From Planctomycetota bacterium (lineage in GTDB: Bacteria > Planctomycetota > Planctomycetia > Pirellulales > Pirellulaceae): a stretch of 64,000 nucleotides of DNA. Both the position numbers and the translations under genes were made by a program. The first letter of the stretch is position 1. The number at the start of each line of letters is the position of its first letter. The stretch covers positions 41,888-105,887 of the forward strand of contig CAUJHS010000101.1 of assembly GCA_963204915.1 (NCBI GenBank). Direction: 5' to 3'. Under the pieces are notes generated by a model that was not told the DNA's origin, made no database searches, and saw only the letters and a program-made list of their open reading frames with translations. This document shows positions 1 to 11,366 of the stretch, one piece after another.

Positions 1-198
1 TTGCAGCAAGCGCGCCCCGGCTTCAAGGTGAACGCAAACGATCCAACGGCCACTCCGCCGGAAGCCGTCGCCGAGGACGACCTGGCCGCGAAGACCGCTC
101 CCGTACCGCTCAAAGAGCCGGAGAAGATCAGCGTCTCACCGGCTTCGGCGTCGAAAGTAACGCCAGCGAATTCCGAAGAAACCAGTCAACCTGACTAG
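1..198 (+). CDS. C-terminal end of RND efflux periplasmic adaptor (membrane fusion protein), truncated by window edge
   Basis: Only the last 65 residues are visible; the gene begins upstream of the window and the TTG at base 1 is not its real start. The stretch QARPGFKVNA matches the closing beta-strand of AcrA/MexA-type adaptors, where a motif like VRPGMKV precedes a flexible tail. The remainder is a low-complexity tail rich in Pro, Ala, Glu and Ser. Its position 115 bases upstream of a complete RND permease on the same strand fits the usual adaptor-permease operon order. In that family the adaptor links the inner-membrane pump to an outer-membrane channel. The assignment rests on a short motif plus context. 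Confidence 0.7.
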   Translation: MQQARPGFKVNANDPTATPPEAVAEDDLAAKTAPVPLKEPEKISVSPASASKVTPANSEETSQPD

Positions 199-313
199 CG
201 CCGAAGTGTGGCGCCAAGCGCGCCGGTCGGATGCATCGCGTTGGCTTGCGGGTCGCCCGCTTCTTGCGATGAAACGCTTCACCCGGGGATTGAACGTAGG
301 GATGTAACCACTC

Positions 314-3300
314 GTGTTTTCACGCTTTTTTATCGAACGGCCGATTTTCGCCAACGTGATCGCTATTGTGACGGTCCTGATTGGCGCCGTGTCGCTGCGC
401 GGCTTGCCGGTCGAGCAATACCCGGAGATCACTCCGCCCACGGTGCGTGTGAGCGCGGTGTATCCAGGCGCCAACGCCGAAGTGGTGGCCGACACCGTGG
501 CCGCGCCGATCGAGCAGCAGGTGAACGGCGTTGAGAACATGTTGTATATGTCGTCCACCTCGTCGGGCGACGGTTCGTACTCGCTCACCGTGACGTTTGA
601 AATCGGCACCGACCTGGACGACGCCCAAGTGCTCGTGCAAAACCGCGTGGCGGCCGCCGAGGCCCTCTTGCCGGAAGAAGTGAAGCGGCAAGGCGTGACG
701 GTCAAGAAGCAATCGACCAATATCATCATGGTGTTGTCGCTTACCTCGCCCAATGGAGAGTACGACAACCTGTTTCTCTCGAACTACGCTTCGCTCCGAC
801 TGCGCGACGAATTAAGCCGGGCGCCGGGCGTGGGCGATGTCACGATCTTCGGCACCGGCAATTACAGCATGCGCGTGTGGCTGGACCCCTACAAGCTGCA
901 AGCCCGGGGACTGACCACCCAAGACGTGATGGCGACCATTCAAGAACAGAATGTCCAAGTCGCGGCGGGGCAAATTGGGCAAACTCCGGCGCCGGAGGGG
1001 CAGGCTTTTCAGTACGCGGTCACGGTGCTCGGCCGACTCAGCGACGTCGAGCAGTTCGAGAACATGATCGTCAAGGCCGACGGCGGACGCCTGACGTATT
1101 TGAAGGACGTGGCCCGCATTGAACTGGGGGCGCAAACCTACGATCAGTTCAACCTCAAGCAAGGCAAGCCCACGGCGAACATTGGCATTTACCAGCTTCC
1201 CGGCGCCAACGCCCTGCAAGTGGCCGAGGAAGTCATCGCGGCGATGGATCGGCTCAAGGCGTCGTTCCCGCCGGGCATGGAGTACAGCATTCCGCTGGAT
1301 ACGACGAAGTTCGTGGAAGCGTCAATCCATGAAGTGTACAAGACGCTCATCGAAGCGGGCGTGCTGGTGCTAATCGTAATTCTGCTGTTCCTGCAAGACT
1401 GGCGGGCCGTGCTCATTCCCGCCACGACGGTGCCTGTGACCATCATCGGGGCGTTCGCGGCGATGGCCGCTCTGGGCTTCAGCGTGAACATGCTGACGTT
1501 GTTCGGCCTGGTGCTGGCCATTGGGATTGTGGTGGACGACGCGATCGTGATTGTCGAGAACGCCGCGCATCATATTGAACGAGGAAAACATCCGAAAGCG
1601 GCCACCATCAAGGCGATGTCCGAAGTGCTCGGGCCGATCATCGGCATCACCCTGGTGCTGATGGCGGTGTTTCTTCCCAGCGCCTTCTTGGGCGGCATCA
1701 CGGGCCAGTTGTATCGGCAGTTCGCGCTCACCATTGCCGCCACCGCGCTGATTAGCGCCATTAACGCGGTCACGCTCAAGCCCGCGCAGTGCGCCTTGTG
1801 GCTGCGTCCGCCCAGCGAACGGAAGAACGCCTTCTTCCGCGGCTTTAACTATGTGTATGGCTGGTTCGAACGCGGCTACACTGCCATCGTGCGGGTGCTG
1901 GTGCGTCACGTGTTTTTGACGATGCTCGGTTTTGCCGCGCTCGTGGCGCTGACCGGGTGGTGGTACAACCGCGTGCCCACAGGCTTTTTCCCGACCGAGG
2001 ACCAGGGCTACGTATTCGTGAGCGTGCAGCTTCCCGACGCCGCTTCGCAAGAGCGGACGCGCGAAGTGATGACGCAAATCGACGAAATTCTGGGAAGCAA
2101 AGTCGGCGGCGTGGACGACTGGATCACGATCGGCGGGCTCTCGCTGTTGGACGGCTCGAGTTCGTCGAACGCCGGTACGCTGTTCGTCACGCTCAAACCA
2201 TGGGAAGAGCGCCTCGAACAGGGCCAAACCTTGGAAAACGTCATTGGCGAAATGCGCGCCGGTTTCTCGGGGATTCAAGAGGCGGTGGTGTTTCCGTTTC
2301 CGCCGCCGGCCATTCGCGGCTTAGGAGTTCGCGGCGGATTCCAAATGCAAGTGGAAGACCGTGCCGATGTGGGACTCGCCCGACTGCAAGAAGCGACGCA
2401 AGCGATCATGGACGACGCTCGCACGCAGTCTTCGGTGGCGGCGCTCAACTCGACCTTCCGCCCCGGCGTGCCGCAGTTGTACGTCGATGTAGACCGTGAA
2501 AAGGTAAAAACGCTTGATCTTCCGCTCGGCGCCGTGTTCTCGACGCTTCAGGCGTATTTGGGGTCGGCCTATGTGAACGACTTTAATAAGTTCGGACGCA
2601 CCTACCAGGTGCGCGTGCAGGCCGAGGCGGCCTTCCGCGCCGAGCCAGAAGACATCCAGCGTTTGAAAGTGCGCAACCGCAGCGGGCAAATGATTCCGCT
2701 CGGGACGGTGGCCACCGTGCAAAAGTCATTCGGGCCGCAAATCGTCAATCGATACAATTTGTATCCGTCGTCGTCGATCACCGGCGAACCAGCCCAGGGT
2801 TACAGCTCGGGCGAATCGTTGCAACTCATGGAGGAAATCGCAGCGCGTAACTTGCCCAACACCATGGGTTATGACTGGACCGGTATGGCGTATCAAGAGA
2901 AGCGCGTGGGCGGCGAAGCGATTTTCATCTTCGCCATGGCCGTGCTGCTGGTGTACCTGGTGCTGGCCGCGCAGTACGAAAGCTGGTTCACCCCGGCCGC
3001 GGTCATTCTGGTGGTGCCGCTCGGTCTACTAGGGGCCGTGGCGGCTGTCTCTTGGCGTGGCATGGACAACAACCTGTACACGCAAATCGGCATTGTGTTG
3101 ATCATCGCGCTGGCCAGCAAGAACGCCATTTTGATCGTCGAGTTCGCGCGGGACATTCGCAACCAGGGCGAAACGATCCTCGATGCGGCGGTCCAAGCGG
3201 CGCGGATGCGGTTCCGGCCGATTCTAATGACCTCGTTCGCATTCATACTGGGCGTCGTGCCACTGGTGATTGCAAAAGGCGCTGGCGCCGCGGGGCAGCG

Positions 3301-3502
3301 CGCTTTGGGCACGGCGGTCTTTGGTGGAATGATCGCTTCTACGGTGCTGGCGGTGTTTTTCGTGCCGGTGTTTTTCGTCCTGTTCCAGAGCATCGGCGAA
3401 TGGTGGAAGAACCGTAAGCCGGCTCGACTCGAAGAAGACGAGGAGCACGCCACCGCAACCGCCGAGCACAACGTCTTCCTGGCCGATACAAGCGATGCCT
3501 GA
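314..3502 (+). CDS. RND multidrug efflux permease, HAE1/AcrB type
   Basis: A 1062-residue inner-membrane proton/drug antiporter, close to AcrB length (about 1050). It starts at GTG 314, chosen because MFSRFFIERPIFANVIAIV is the canonical N-terminus with the first membrane helix. The TM4 proton-relay pair is present as Asp408-Asp409 in GIVVDDAIVIVENA, and the TM10 lysine is Lys936 in ALASKNAILIVEFA. Duplicated architecture is clear: two halves, each with a large periplasmic loop (roughly residues 30-340 and 560-870), and 12 predicted membrane helices. The last 45 residues form an acidic cytoplasmic tail. The adaptor gene lies just upstream; no outer-membrane channel gene follows. The substrate cannot be read from sequence. 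Confidence 0.95.
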   Translation: MFSRFFIERPIFANVIAIVTVLIGAVSLRGLPVEQYPEITPPTVRVSAVYPGANAEVVADTVAAPIEQQVNGVENMLYMSSTSSGDGSYSLTVTFEIGTDLDDAQVLVQNRVAAAEALLPEEVKRQGVTVKKQSTNIIMVLSLTSPNGEYDNLFLSNYASLRLRDELSRAPGVGDVTIFGTGNYSMRVWLDPYKLQARGLTTQDVMATIQEQNVQVAAGQIGQTPAPEGQAFQYAVTVLGRLSDVEQFENMIVKADGGRLTYLKDVARIELGAQTYDQFNLKQGKPTANIGIYQLPGANALQVAEEVIAAMDRLKASFPPGMEYSIPLDTTKFVEASIHEVYKTLIEAGVLVLIVILLFLQDWRAVLIPATTVPVTIIGAFAAMAALGFSVNMLTLFGLVLAIGIVVDDAIVIVENAAHHIERGKHPKAATIKAMSEVLGPIIGITLVLMAVFLPSAFLGGITGQLYRQFALTIAATALISAINAVTLKPAQCALWLRPPSERKNAFFRGFNYVYGWFERGYTAIVRVLVRHVFLTMLGFAALVALTGWWYNRVPTGFFPTEDQGYVFVSVQLPDAASQERTREVMTQIDEILGSKVGGVDDWITIGGLSLLDGSSSSNAGTLFVTLKPWEERLEQGQTLENVIGEMRAGFSGIQEAVVFPFPPPAIRGLGVRGGFQMQVEDRADVGLARLQEATQAIMDDARTQSSVAALNSTFRPGVPQLYVDVDREKVKTLDLPLGAVFSTLQAYLGSAYVNDFNKFGRTYQVRVQAEAAFRAEPEDIQRLKVRNRSGQMIPLGTVATVQKSFGPQIVNRYNLYPSSSITGEPAQGYSSGESLQLMEEIAARNLPNTMGYDWTGMAYQEKRVGGEAIFIFAMAVLLVYLVLAAQYESWFTPAAVILVVPLGLLGAVAAVSWRGMDNNLYTQIGIVLIIALASKNAILIVEFARDIRNQGETILDAAVQAARMRFRPILMTSFAFILGVVPLVIAKGAGAAGQRALGTAVFGGMIASTVLAVFFVPVFFVLFQSIGEWWKNRKPARLEEDEEHATATAEHNVFLADTSDA

Positions 3503-3569
3503 TCGATGTATTACGAAGAAAACGGAGACGGAATTGGCGCCAAGGGAAGTTTGGCGGACCAAACGCGAA

Positions 3570-3594
3570 GGGCTGCCCGCAACACGAGCAGCCC
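3570..3594. terminator. weak hairpin downstream of the RND permease
   Basis: GGGCTGC (3570-3576) and GCAGCCC (3588-3594) form a perfect 7-bp stem with an 11-base loop between the convergent permease and BON-domain genes. No T-run follows on either strand, so it is at best a Rho-assisted or attenuating structure. Confidence 0.3.
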
Positions 3595-3661
3595 ATGCAA
3601 CCCATCTTACCCAGACTTCAGTAATAACTTGCAGGAGATTAAGCCGTCCGCCGAAAGAGGC

Positions 3662-3925
3662 TTACGCCATGGCCGGGGCGACTTCAATTTCCTCATGGAC
3701 GTGAACCACGCCCGCCACACGGCGGCAACCAGCCAGAGCAAGCTGCTTCTCGTAGAATGACCCGAGTTGGCCTTTCATCGTGACGGCGCCGTTTTGCGCC
3801 TCAATCTTTAGGCCGGTCAAGCTGCGGTGGTGCATTCCTGCCAGAAACCGCCGAACTCGGCTTTCCAAATCTCGATCCTGGGCCGCGTCAAAATAAAGCA
3901 ACTTTCCTTGCACGTCCTTCCTCAT
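3662..3925 (-). CDS. BON-domain protein, 87 aa
   Basis: The protein consists almost entirely of one BON domain: the pattern DRDLESRVRRFL, then LTGLKIEAQNGAVTMKGQL, then a central helix and GVVHVHEEIEV matches the alpha-beta-beta-alpha-beta BON fold of OsmY-type proteins. BON domains bind phospholipid or other envelope components. There is no recognisable signal peptide, so either it acts in the cytoplasm or the true start is upstream. It is convergent with the RND pump and divergent from glgX. The link to osmotic or envelope stress is a family-level inference. Confidence 0.7.
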   Translation of the reverse strand: MRKDVQGKLLYFDAAQDRDLESRVRRFLAGMHHRSLTGLKIEAQNGAVTMKGQLGSFYEKQLALAGCRRVAGVVHVHEEIEVAPAMA

Positions 3926-4264
3926 CCGAAAAAGTGTGGGGACAACAACCGTAAGTTTTTACGCCCTAAGCATTAAGGGCGAATTAAGATAGAGTAAAAA
4001 GTGTTCCACCAACGCTTCCTGGGCTGCGGCGCGAATCTTTCGCTTAACCCGCAAAAACGAAGCGGCCGACGAAGGGATGGGGGGACTCGGCTCGTACGCT
4101 GCTCGATACAGGGGATTGAAGGGGGTCAGCGAAAGGGTCGAGTCCAGAGCGGGGACTCTCCTACCCCACCCTGGGAAACAAACCGGCAGCGGATTAAAAC
4201 GAATATGGTAGGAAATTTGTTTTCGGGCTTCTACCCCAAATTGGTGAAAAGGAAAAAAATTCCG
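3926..4264. other. 339-base divergent intergenic region upstream of glgX
   Basis: This lies between the BON gene (minus) and glgX (plus). An open frame continues upstream of the glgX ATG to 4001, but the 88 extra residues are basic, low-quality and unlike GlgX, so I treat them as untranslated. A 6-bp hairpin CGCCCT/AGGGCG sits at 3962-3981 in AT-rich DNA. A purine-rich run, AAAAGGAAAAAAA, just before 4265 includes the likely ribosome-binding site for glgX. No convincing -35/-10 pair was found. Confidence 0.5.
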
Positions 4265-6487
4265 ATGAAAGTTTGGCCCGGCAAGCCATACCCGCTGGGC
4301 GCGACGTGGGATGGGCAAGGAGTGAACTTCGCGCTCTTCTCGGAGAACGCCGAAGCGGTCGAGTTGTGTTTCTTTCGCGGTCCGAAAGGCAAGTCCGACG
4401 CCGTCCGCTTTCGCCTCACGGAACATACCGACCAGGTGTGGCATTGTTACCTGCCGCATGCCCGGCCCGGAAGGTTTTACGCCTATCGCGTCTACGGACC
4501 TTATGAGCCTGGGCAGGGGCATCGCTTCAACCCCGCCAAGTTAGTGCTCGACCCGTACGCCAAGGCGATTGCTGGCGACGTCACTTGGGACGACGCCTGC
4601 TACGCCTACACGATTGGGCATCCGGACGGCGATCTGGCGTTTGACGAGCGCGACAGCGCCCCCTTTATGCCCAAATGCGTCGTGGTCGATACGTCCTTCG
4701 ATTGGGAAGGCGACACGCAGCTGCGCACCCCTTGGCATAAAACCATCATCTACGAATTGCACGTCAAGGGCTTCACGATGAAGCACCCCGGCGTGCCGGA
4801 AAAGCTGCGCGGAACCTATTTGGGCCTCGCGTGCCCGCCAGTGATCGACTACCTCAAATCGCTCGGCGTCACCGCGGTCGAATTGCTGCCGATTCACCAC
4901 TTTGTCCACGACCGCTTTCTGCACGAGCGCAAATTGCGCAACTACTGGGGCTATAACTCGATCGGCTTTTTCGCCCCGCACGCCGGTTATGCGGCGAACC
5001 CCGCCGCGGGCGCGCAGGTGGTCGAATTCAAGCAAATGGTCAAAGCGCTGCACACGGCCGGCATCGAAGTGATTTTAGATGTGGTGTACAACCACACGGC
5101 TGAAGGCAACCACCTGGGGCCGACGTTGTGCTTTCGCGGCATCGACAACGCCGCGTATTACCGCCTGGTGGCCACCGACCGCCGCTACTGCATGGACTAC
5201 ACCGGCTGCGGCAACACGCTGAACATGATGCATCCCCGTGCGCTGCAGCTCATCATGGACAGCCTGCGGTACTGGGTGCTGGAAATGCACGTCGACGGAT
5301 TCCGCTTCGATCTTGCCGCGGCGCTGGCCCGCGAACTGCACGATGTCGACCGGCTGGGCGCCTTCTTCGACATCATCCACCAGGACCCGGTGCTTTCCCA
5401 GGTCAAGCTCATTGCCGAACCGTGGGACTTGGGCGAAGGCGGCTACCAGGTGGGGAACTTCCCTGTGTTGTGGGCCGAATGGAACGGCAAGTATCGCGAC
5501 ACCGTGCGCCGCTTTTGGAAGGGCGATTCCGGCCAGGCCGGCGAAATGGCCTACCGCATCACTGGCAGCAGCGACCTGTACGAATCAAGCGGCCGCCGAC
5601 CCTACGCCAGCATCAACTTTGTGACGGCGCACGACGGCTTCACGCTGCACGATTTGGTTTCGTACAACCACAAGCACAACGAGGCCAACGGCGAAGGGAA
5701 TCGCGACGGCGACTCGCACAACAACAGTTGGAACTGCGGCGCAGAAGGCCCGACCAAAGACCCCAAGATCATCGAGCTGCGCGAGCGGCAAAAGCGCAAC
5801 TTCCTGGCCACGCTCATTCTCTCGCAAGGCGTGCCGATGATTGTGGCCGGCGACGAGATCGGCCGCACCCAGCGCGGCAACAACAATGCGTATTGCCAGG
5901 ACAACGAAATTTCGTGGCTCGACTGGAAGATGGACGACCGCCGGCGCGCGCTGTTGGAGTACACTCAGCGGTTGACGGATTTATTCCACGAGCATCCTAC
6001 GTTGCGGCGCCGCAAATTCTTCCAGGGCGAGCCGATCCTCGGCTCCGAAGTGAAAGACATTACGTGGTTCCGCCCTGACGGCGAAGAAATGACGCCCGCC
6101 GACTGGGGCTTCTCGGAAACGCGTGTCCTGGGGCTGCTGTTGCCCGGCGACACGATCAACGAAGTCGACGACCGGGGTAACCCGATCATCGACGACACTT
6201 TCCTGATGCTGCTGAACGCGTTTCACGACACGCTGCCCTTTACGCTTCCTTACCACAACCCCGACCAGCGCTGGACGCCGATCCTCGACACCCGCTACGC
6301 CAAGGGCAAGCCCGAGAAAGAGCAGTTCTACGAAGAAGGGGACGAATACCAACTGCTCGGCCGTTCGTTCGCCATGTTCCTAGCGCAGGAAGTTTCGTTC
6401 CCGCTCAAGCGCCGCTTCAAACGGGCCAAGACGCTTTCGCGGCTTCGTCGCGCCTTCTGGCAAATGGTTCACACCAACGGCGCCTAA
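4265..6487 (+). CDS. glgX: glycogen debranching enzyme GlgX (GH13 isoamylase type)
   Basis: This 740-residue enzyme hydrolyses alpha-1,6 branches in glycogen limit dextrins. ATG 4265 is chosen because [17 protein letters not shown] is the family N-terminus and AAGGA lies just upstream. An N-terminal CBM48-like region (about 1-130) precedes the (beta/alpha)8 barrel. GH13 conserved regions are present: DVVYNH, nucleophile Asp349 in VDGFRFD, acid/base Glu385 in IAEPWD, and Asp457 in AHDGF. A smaller C-terminal domain follows. It stands alone, with no glgA, glgB or glgP beside it. It is convergent with groEL, with a strong terminator hairpin 14 bases after the stop. Confidence 0.95.
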   Translation: MKVWPGKPYPLGATWDGQGVNFALFSENAEAVELCFFRGPKGKSDAVRFRLTEHTDQVWHCYLPHARPGRFYAYRVYGPYEPGQGHRFNPAKLVLDPYAKAIAGDVTWDDACYAYTIGHPDGDLAFDERDSAPFMPKCVVVDTSFDWEGDTQLRTPWHKTIIYELHVKGFTMKHPGVPEKLRGTYLGLACPPVIDYLKSLGVTAVELLPIHHFVHDRFLHERKLRNYWGYNSIGFFAPHAGYAANPAAGAQVVEFKQMVKALHTAGIEVILDVVYNHTAEGNHLGPTLCFRGIDNAAYYRLVATDRRYCMDYTGCGNTLNMMHPRALQLIMDSLRYWVLEMHVDGFRFDLAAALARELHDVDRLGAFFDIIHQDPVLSQVKLIAEPWDLGEGGYQVGNFPVLWAEWNGKYRDTVRRFWKGDSGQAGEMAYRITGSSDLYESSGRRPYASINFVTAHDGFTLHDLVSYNHKHNEANGEGNRDGDSHNNSWNCGAEGPTKDPKIIELRERQKRNFLATLILSQGVPMIVAGDEIGRTQRGNNNAYCQDNEISWLDWKMDDRRRALLEYTQRLTDLFHEHPTLRRRKFFQGEPILGSEVKDITWFRPDGEEMTPADWGFSETRVLGLLLPGDTINEVDDRGNPIIDDTFLMLLNAFHDTLPFTLPYHNPDQRWTPILDTRYAKGKPEKEQFYEEGDEYQLLGRSFAMFLAQEVSFPLKRRFKRAKTLSRLRRAFWQMVHTNGA

Positions 6488-6492
6488 CAAAA

Positions 6493-6531
6493 GAAAAAAA
6501 CCCGCGGGTCTGGAAGACGCGCGGGGTTCGA
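6493..6531. terminator. bidirectional intrinsic terminator between glgX and groEL
   Basis: The stem CCCGCG-G-GTCT, loop GGA, AGAC-G-CGCGGG (6501-6525) has ten base pairs with one G-G mismatch. On the minus strand it is followed at once by a seven-base T-run (the A-run at 6494-6500 read in reverse), the classic intrinsic terminator for transcripts leaving groEL. On the plus strand it follows the glgX stop and has a looser T-rich tail (GGTTCGATGGTTTT). Confidence 0.65.
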
Positions 6532-6586
6532 TGGTTTTGGCTTTCCTTTGGCGCCGCAGCGCGCCAGAGGCAGGTTTGACTCCGGC

Positions 6587-6710
6587 TAGAGCGCGTTTCA
6601 CGCAGGTGTGCCGCCCCCAATGTGGCGCACTCGCTCCGCGAGTGCCAGAAACCACTCGCAGAGCGAGTGGACCACACAGAAGAGGTCAGCACACCTCAAT
6701 GAACTACGCG
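6587..6710. repeat. dispersed hairpin repeat, copy 1 (glgX/groEL convergent gap)
   Basis: This is the first of three related elements. Its left edge, TAGAGCGCGT then CGCAGGTGTG, matches copy 2 at 20133, and its right part, CCACTCGC-AGA-GCGAGTGG, matches copy 3 at 58531. It contains two tandem perfect 8-bp hairpins: GCACTCGC-TCC-GCGAGTGC (6627-6645) and CCACTCGC-AGA-GCGAGTGG (6652-6670). Like the other copies it lies between converging genes. Confidence 0.75.
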
Positions 6711-6750
6711 ATAACCGAGCGACAAGGTCTTATCGTCGGGTTGACGACGA

Positions 6751-8667
<1,917 letters not shown>

Positions 8668-9012
8668 CTACTCTTCAATCACGGCGAGGATGTCGTCTTC
8701 ACGCATCAGCAGGAGTTCTTCGTCGCCTACTTTGAAGGTTTCGCCAGCGTAGCTGCTGAAGATAACGCGGTCGCCTTCCTTCACTTGCATCGCGCTGCGT
8801 TCGCCATTTTCCATCAGTCGGCCATCGCCCACGCTCACCACACGGCCGCGAGCGGGCTTATCTTTGGCGGTGTCTGGCAGGACGATGCCCCCGGCGGTCT
8901 TGGTTTCCGACTCATCGCGCTTGAGCACCACGCGATCGCCGATCGGTTGAAGCCGCATGGTTCCGCCCGATTTGACTTGCTTCTTTTCCTTGCTCTTGGT
9001 CGCAGTCGCCAT
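8668..9012 (-). CDS. groS: co-chaperonin GroES
   Basis: This 114-residue cap of the GroEL chamber carries an N-terminal extension of about 18 basic residues (MATATKSKEKKQVKSGGT) ahead of the usual MRLQPIGDRVVLKR start; standard GroES is about 95 residues. The mobile-loop region KTAGGIVLPDTA and the C-terminal VGDEELLLMREDDILAVIE are typical. The upstream start is supported by a GGAGGA ribosome-binding site at about 9022-9027 (minus strand). Two GGTG-GC/GC-CACC hairpins lie just upstream (9046-9099). No CIRCE operator was seen. Confidence 0.95.
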   Translation of the reverse strand: MATATKSKEKKQVKSGGTMRLQPIGDRVVLKRDESETKTAGGIVLPDTAKDKPARGRVVSVGDGRLMENGERSAMQVKEGDRVIFSSYAGETFKVGDEELLLMREDDILAVIEE

Positions 9013-9516
9013 AAATGCTTATCCTCCGGAACAAATCAAAAGTAGGGTGGGCAGCGCCCACCAGGAAGTTGATGAAGTAGCTGGTGAGCGCCGCTCACCC
9101 TGACTGTCAAAATGGCGCACCGAGAGTGCGGCGGCGTAAGAAAACGCAAGCCGCGGACCAAACCGCGGGGAAGCAACCCGCCCGAAGGCGAAACGCAGGC
9201 AGGAAGCGCCACGAATCGACCGACGACGCAGGCGCACCTTCGCGGCAATACCGGGCGAAGGTACGAAAAGTCGAGGTATTTGACGGGTAAACGGGAGTTA
9301 CCTTGCCTTTGCGACCAAAACAGGGTGGGAAACGACGCCTCGAAAATCTTTCGCGTCGAGAAACGAATTCCCCAGAGAGAGGCCGCGCCCGCACCGCCGA
9401 ATCAGGCGATCGCTGCCGTTTTGGCAGAGTTGCGTTTTGCCCGTTGCCGCTTTGAACGTGGGTGCGCACAATGGAACGCAGACCCACGGTTTTCTTCACT
9501 CTCGCGTTGCGCCTCC
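9013..9516. other. 504-base divergent region between groES and the zinc-ribbon gene
   Basis: It contains the presumed groE promoter/leader on the minus strand with two hairpins at 9046-9062 and 9083-9099. The rest is GC-rich. A plus-strand open frame runs from 9112 into the downstream gene, but its first 135 residues are basic and unlike a protein domain, so the gene is started at 9517. Confidence 0.45.
9041..9100. repeat. paired palindromes upstream of groES
   Basis: GGTGGGC-AGC-GCCCACC (9046-9062) and GGTGAGC-GCC-GCTCACC (9083-9099) are two perfect 7-bp hairpins of the same consensus, both introduced by AGTAG and spaced 37 bases apart. They look like two copies of one element. They would lie in the groES 5-prime leader or promoter region, so they may be regulatory or simply a genomic repeat. 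Confidence 0.55.
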
Positions 9517-10536
9517 ATGCCTATTCCTGTCGCCTGTCGCTGCGGAAAGTCGTTTGCCGCGAACGATAATCTTGCGGGTAAAACGGTCAAGTGCCCTTCG
9601 TGCCAACAACCCCTGACGATTCCGGCGGCTGGTGGGCAGGCCGCAAGCTCGCCCGGCAGCCGCCCAACGCCGAGCGCGGCTCCCGCGGCCACCGCCGATG
9701 GAAAGATCGTCGTGGCTTGCCGTTGCGGCGCGAAGTTCGCCGCCGGAGCAGAGCTGGCGGGTAGGCAAGTGAAATGCCCCAAGTGTGGACAACCCTTGAC
9801 CGTGGGCGGTGCGGCGGCTCCCGCGCCACCACAAGCGGCCGTTGCGGCCCCTGCCCCCAACGGGGGCGGCATGATTCCGGTGGCGTGCCGGTGCGGGGCG
9901 AAGTTCGCGGCCAAAGCCGAGTTGCGCGGCAAAACGGTGAAGTGCCCCAAGTGCAGCCAGCCGTTAACCGTGGGGGCTGGCGCCCCGGCCGCCATCACCG
10001 CACCAGCAGCCAACGTGGCCGCCGCGGCGCCGGCGCTGGGAGGCGGCGATTTCGGGTTGGGCGACTTGCTGGATGAAGTCGGCGTCAAGGCAAGAGCCAG
10101 CGGCGACAGTGCTTGCCCCTCTTGCGGTGCGTTTATGGCGCCCGAGTCCGTACTGTGCATCGAATGCGGCTATGACCGGAAGACCGGAAGGAAGATCAAC
10201 GTCGAAACGGTCAAAAAGGTCGAGGCCAAGAAGCTGGGCCCCCCCTCGGCGGCGGCCAAAGCGGGCGCTGCAAAAGCGAACCCTTATGCTTCGCCCGGTG
10301 CGGCAGGTTCGGCCGTAAAACCGTACAACCCCGATGCGCAGTTGACGACGATGGACTACCTGTTCGTCATCTTCTGCGGCTGGATCGCCTTGCTCGTGGC
10401 GATCATTTACTTGATCCAGGGCAATCCGAAAGGCAAGCCCATGATCATTGCCTGGTTTGTGGTGCAGGCGATCGCCTTCGGCATTGGCATTGTGCTGGGA
10501 GTGATTGCCGCCGTCATGGGCGTCTCGGCCCAATAG
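9517..10536 (+). CDS. multi-zinc-ribbon protein with C-terminal membrane anchor
   Basis: This 339-residue protein carries three tandem copies of a compact zinc ribbon with the pattern CRCG-(K/A)(S/K)FAA-LxGKxVKCPxCxQPL, at about residues 6-32, 67-93 and 115-141, separated by Ala/Pro linkers. A fourth, different ribbon, CPSCG followed by CIECGYD, lies near residue 205. Two hydrophobic helices near the C-terminus (YLFVIFCGWIALLVAIIYLI and IIAWFVVQAIAFGIGIVLGV) anchor it in the membrane. ATG 9517 is chosen because it starts exactly at the first ribbon. The same ribbon class opens the protein at 32746. I infer a planctomycete-typical membrane adaptor; the biochemical role is unknown. Confidence 0.7.
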   Translation: MPIPVACRCGKSFAANDNLAGKTVKCPSCQQPLTIPAAGGQAASSPGSRPTPSAAPAATADGKIVVACRCGAKFAAGAELAGRQVKCPKCGQPLTVGGAAAPAPPQAAVAAPAPNGGGMIPVACRCGAKFAAKAELRGKTVKCPKCSQPLTVGAGAPAAITAPAANVAAAAPALGGGDFGLGDLLDEVGVKARASGDSACPSCGAFMAPESVLCIECGYDRKTGRKINVETVKKVEAKKLGPPSAAAKAGAAKANPYASPGAAGSAVKPYNPDAQLTTMDYLFVIFCGWIALLVAIIYLIQGNPKGKPMIIAWFVVQAIAFGIGIVLGVIAAVMGVSAQ

Positions 10537-10541
10537 CGGCA

Positions 10542-11018
10542 CTACGGCTCGATCTCGAAAATTACTTCAATCTCGACCGAGATATTACCCGGCAAACTGC
10601 CCATGCCCACGGCGCTGCGCGCTCCCACGCCGTGATCGGGTCCAAACACTTCCGCGAATAGTTCGCTACACCCGTTGATCACGGCCGGATGATTTTTGAA
10701 GTCGGGCGCGGCGTTGACCATGCCGAGCGTCTTAATCACGCGCCTGACGCGGTCGAGCGAACCCAGGGTCGCTTTGGTGGTGGACAGGAGGGCCAAGCCC
10801 GTTTGCCGCGCCGCGTCGTACCCGGCCTGTTGATCGATCTCATCGCCCACGCGACCGGTCATCAATGTGCCGTCGGCTTTGAGCGGCCCATGGCCGGAAA
10901 GGTACGCCAGGTTGCCAATGACCACGAGCGGTTTATACACGCCGGCCGGCTTCGGCGCGGGGGGGAGCGTAATTCCCAGTTTGTTCAAAACTTCGAGGAG
11001 TCGCGCGTCAGCACTCAT
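10542..11018 (-). CDS. RidA family protein (YjgF/UK114)
   Basis: A 158-residue protein of the Rid superfamily, whose founding member deaminates reactive enamine/imine intermediates. Family features include NLAYLSGHGPL, DAARQTGLALLSTTKATLGS, LDRVRRVIKTLGMVN and GARSAVGMGSLPGNISVEIEV. It is longer than RidA (about 128 residues), mostly from an N-terminal helix ADARLLEVLNKLGI, typical of the subgroup whose substrate is not defined. The arginine preceding SAVG is in the usual substrate-binding place. It is convergent with the zinc-ribbon gene, with only 5 bases between stops. Confidence 0.85.
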   Translation of the reverse strand: MSADARLLEVLNKLGITLPPAPKPAGVYKPLVVIGNLAYLSGHGPLKADGTLMTGRVGDEIDQQAGYDAARQTGLALLSTTKATLGSLDRVRRVIKTLGMVNAAPDFKNHPAVINGCSELFAEVFGPDHGVGARSAVGMGSLPGNISVEIEVIFEIEP

Positions 11019-11366
11019 AACTCAATTCTCACTTTACGAGGGACTTAAAGTCGGAGGCGAACCGCCTCGGGAGGATGGATATTTCAACACACGCCGCCCG
11101 ACTCGGCGCGCCAGGCCACAAAAAAATCCAAGCGATAAAACACAACGCGTGGGGTTGTACGCCTGCGGCGGCTAACCTTCGGCCAAGGTTGCGTGGAGTT
11201 GTTCGAGCAAGCGTGGGGCGAACATTCAAAAATCGCACGACGCTAATGTAACGCGAAGCGTTGTTGCTGGCGAGTCGGCGCCAAAGGGGTTATACTACAG
11301 CCGCTTCGCGTCACCGCAGGCTGATTGTATTTCTGGTTTATCCTGCCCCGCCCAAGGACTCACCCC
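11019..11366. other. 348-base divergent region between ridA-like and DUF3500 genes
   Basis: It holds a perfect palindrome, GAGGCG-AAC-CGCCTC (11054-11068), and the inverted partner of the groE-spacer repeat at 11161-11184. TATACT at 11291-11296 could be a -10 element for the DUF3500 gene, but no matching -35 sits at the right distance. No coding frame is credible. Confidence 0.45.
11161..11184 (-). repeat. 24-bp dispersed repeat, inverted partner of 8476-8499
   Basis: Read on the minus strand it begins GGCCGAAGG, then TTAGCCGCC, and agrees with the copy in the groES-groEL spacer at 20 of 24 positions. Confidence 0.5.

Noticed and set aside
1370..2278. 302-aa minus-strand frame inside the RND gene
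   Set aside because: Antisense of a strongly conserved transporter; no independent support.
4001..4264. N-terminal extension of GlgX from GTG 4001
   Set aside because: The added residues are basic and non-conserved, whereas the internal ATG at 4265 starts the recognised GlgX N-terminus with a ribosome-binding site.
9013..9110. CIRCE operator upstream of groES
   Set aside because: No TTAGCACTC-N9-GAGTGCTAA could be read upstream of the operon. A TAGCACTC half-like string at about 34567 is unrelated to groE.
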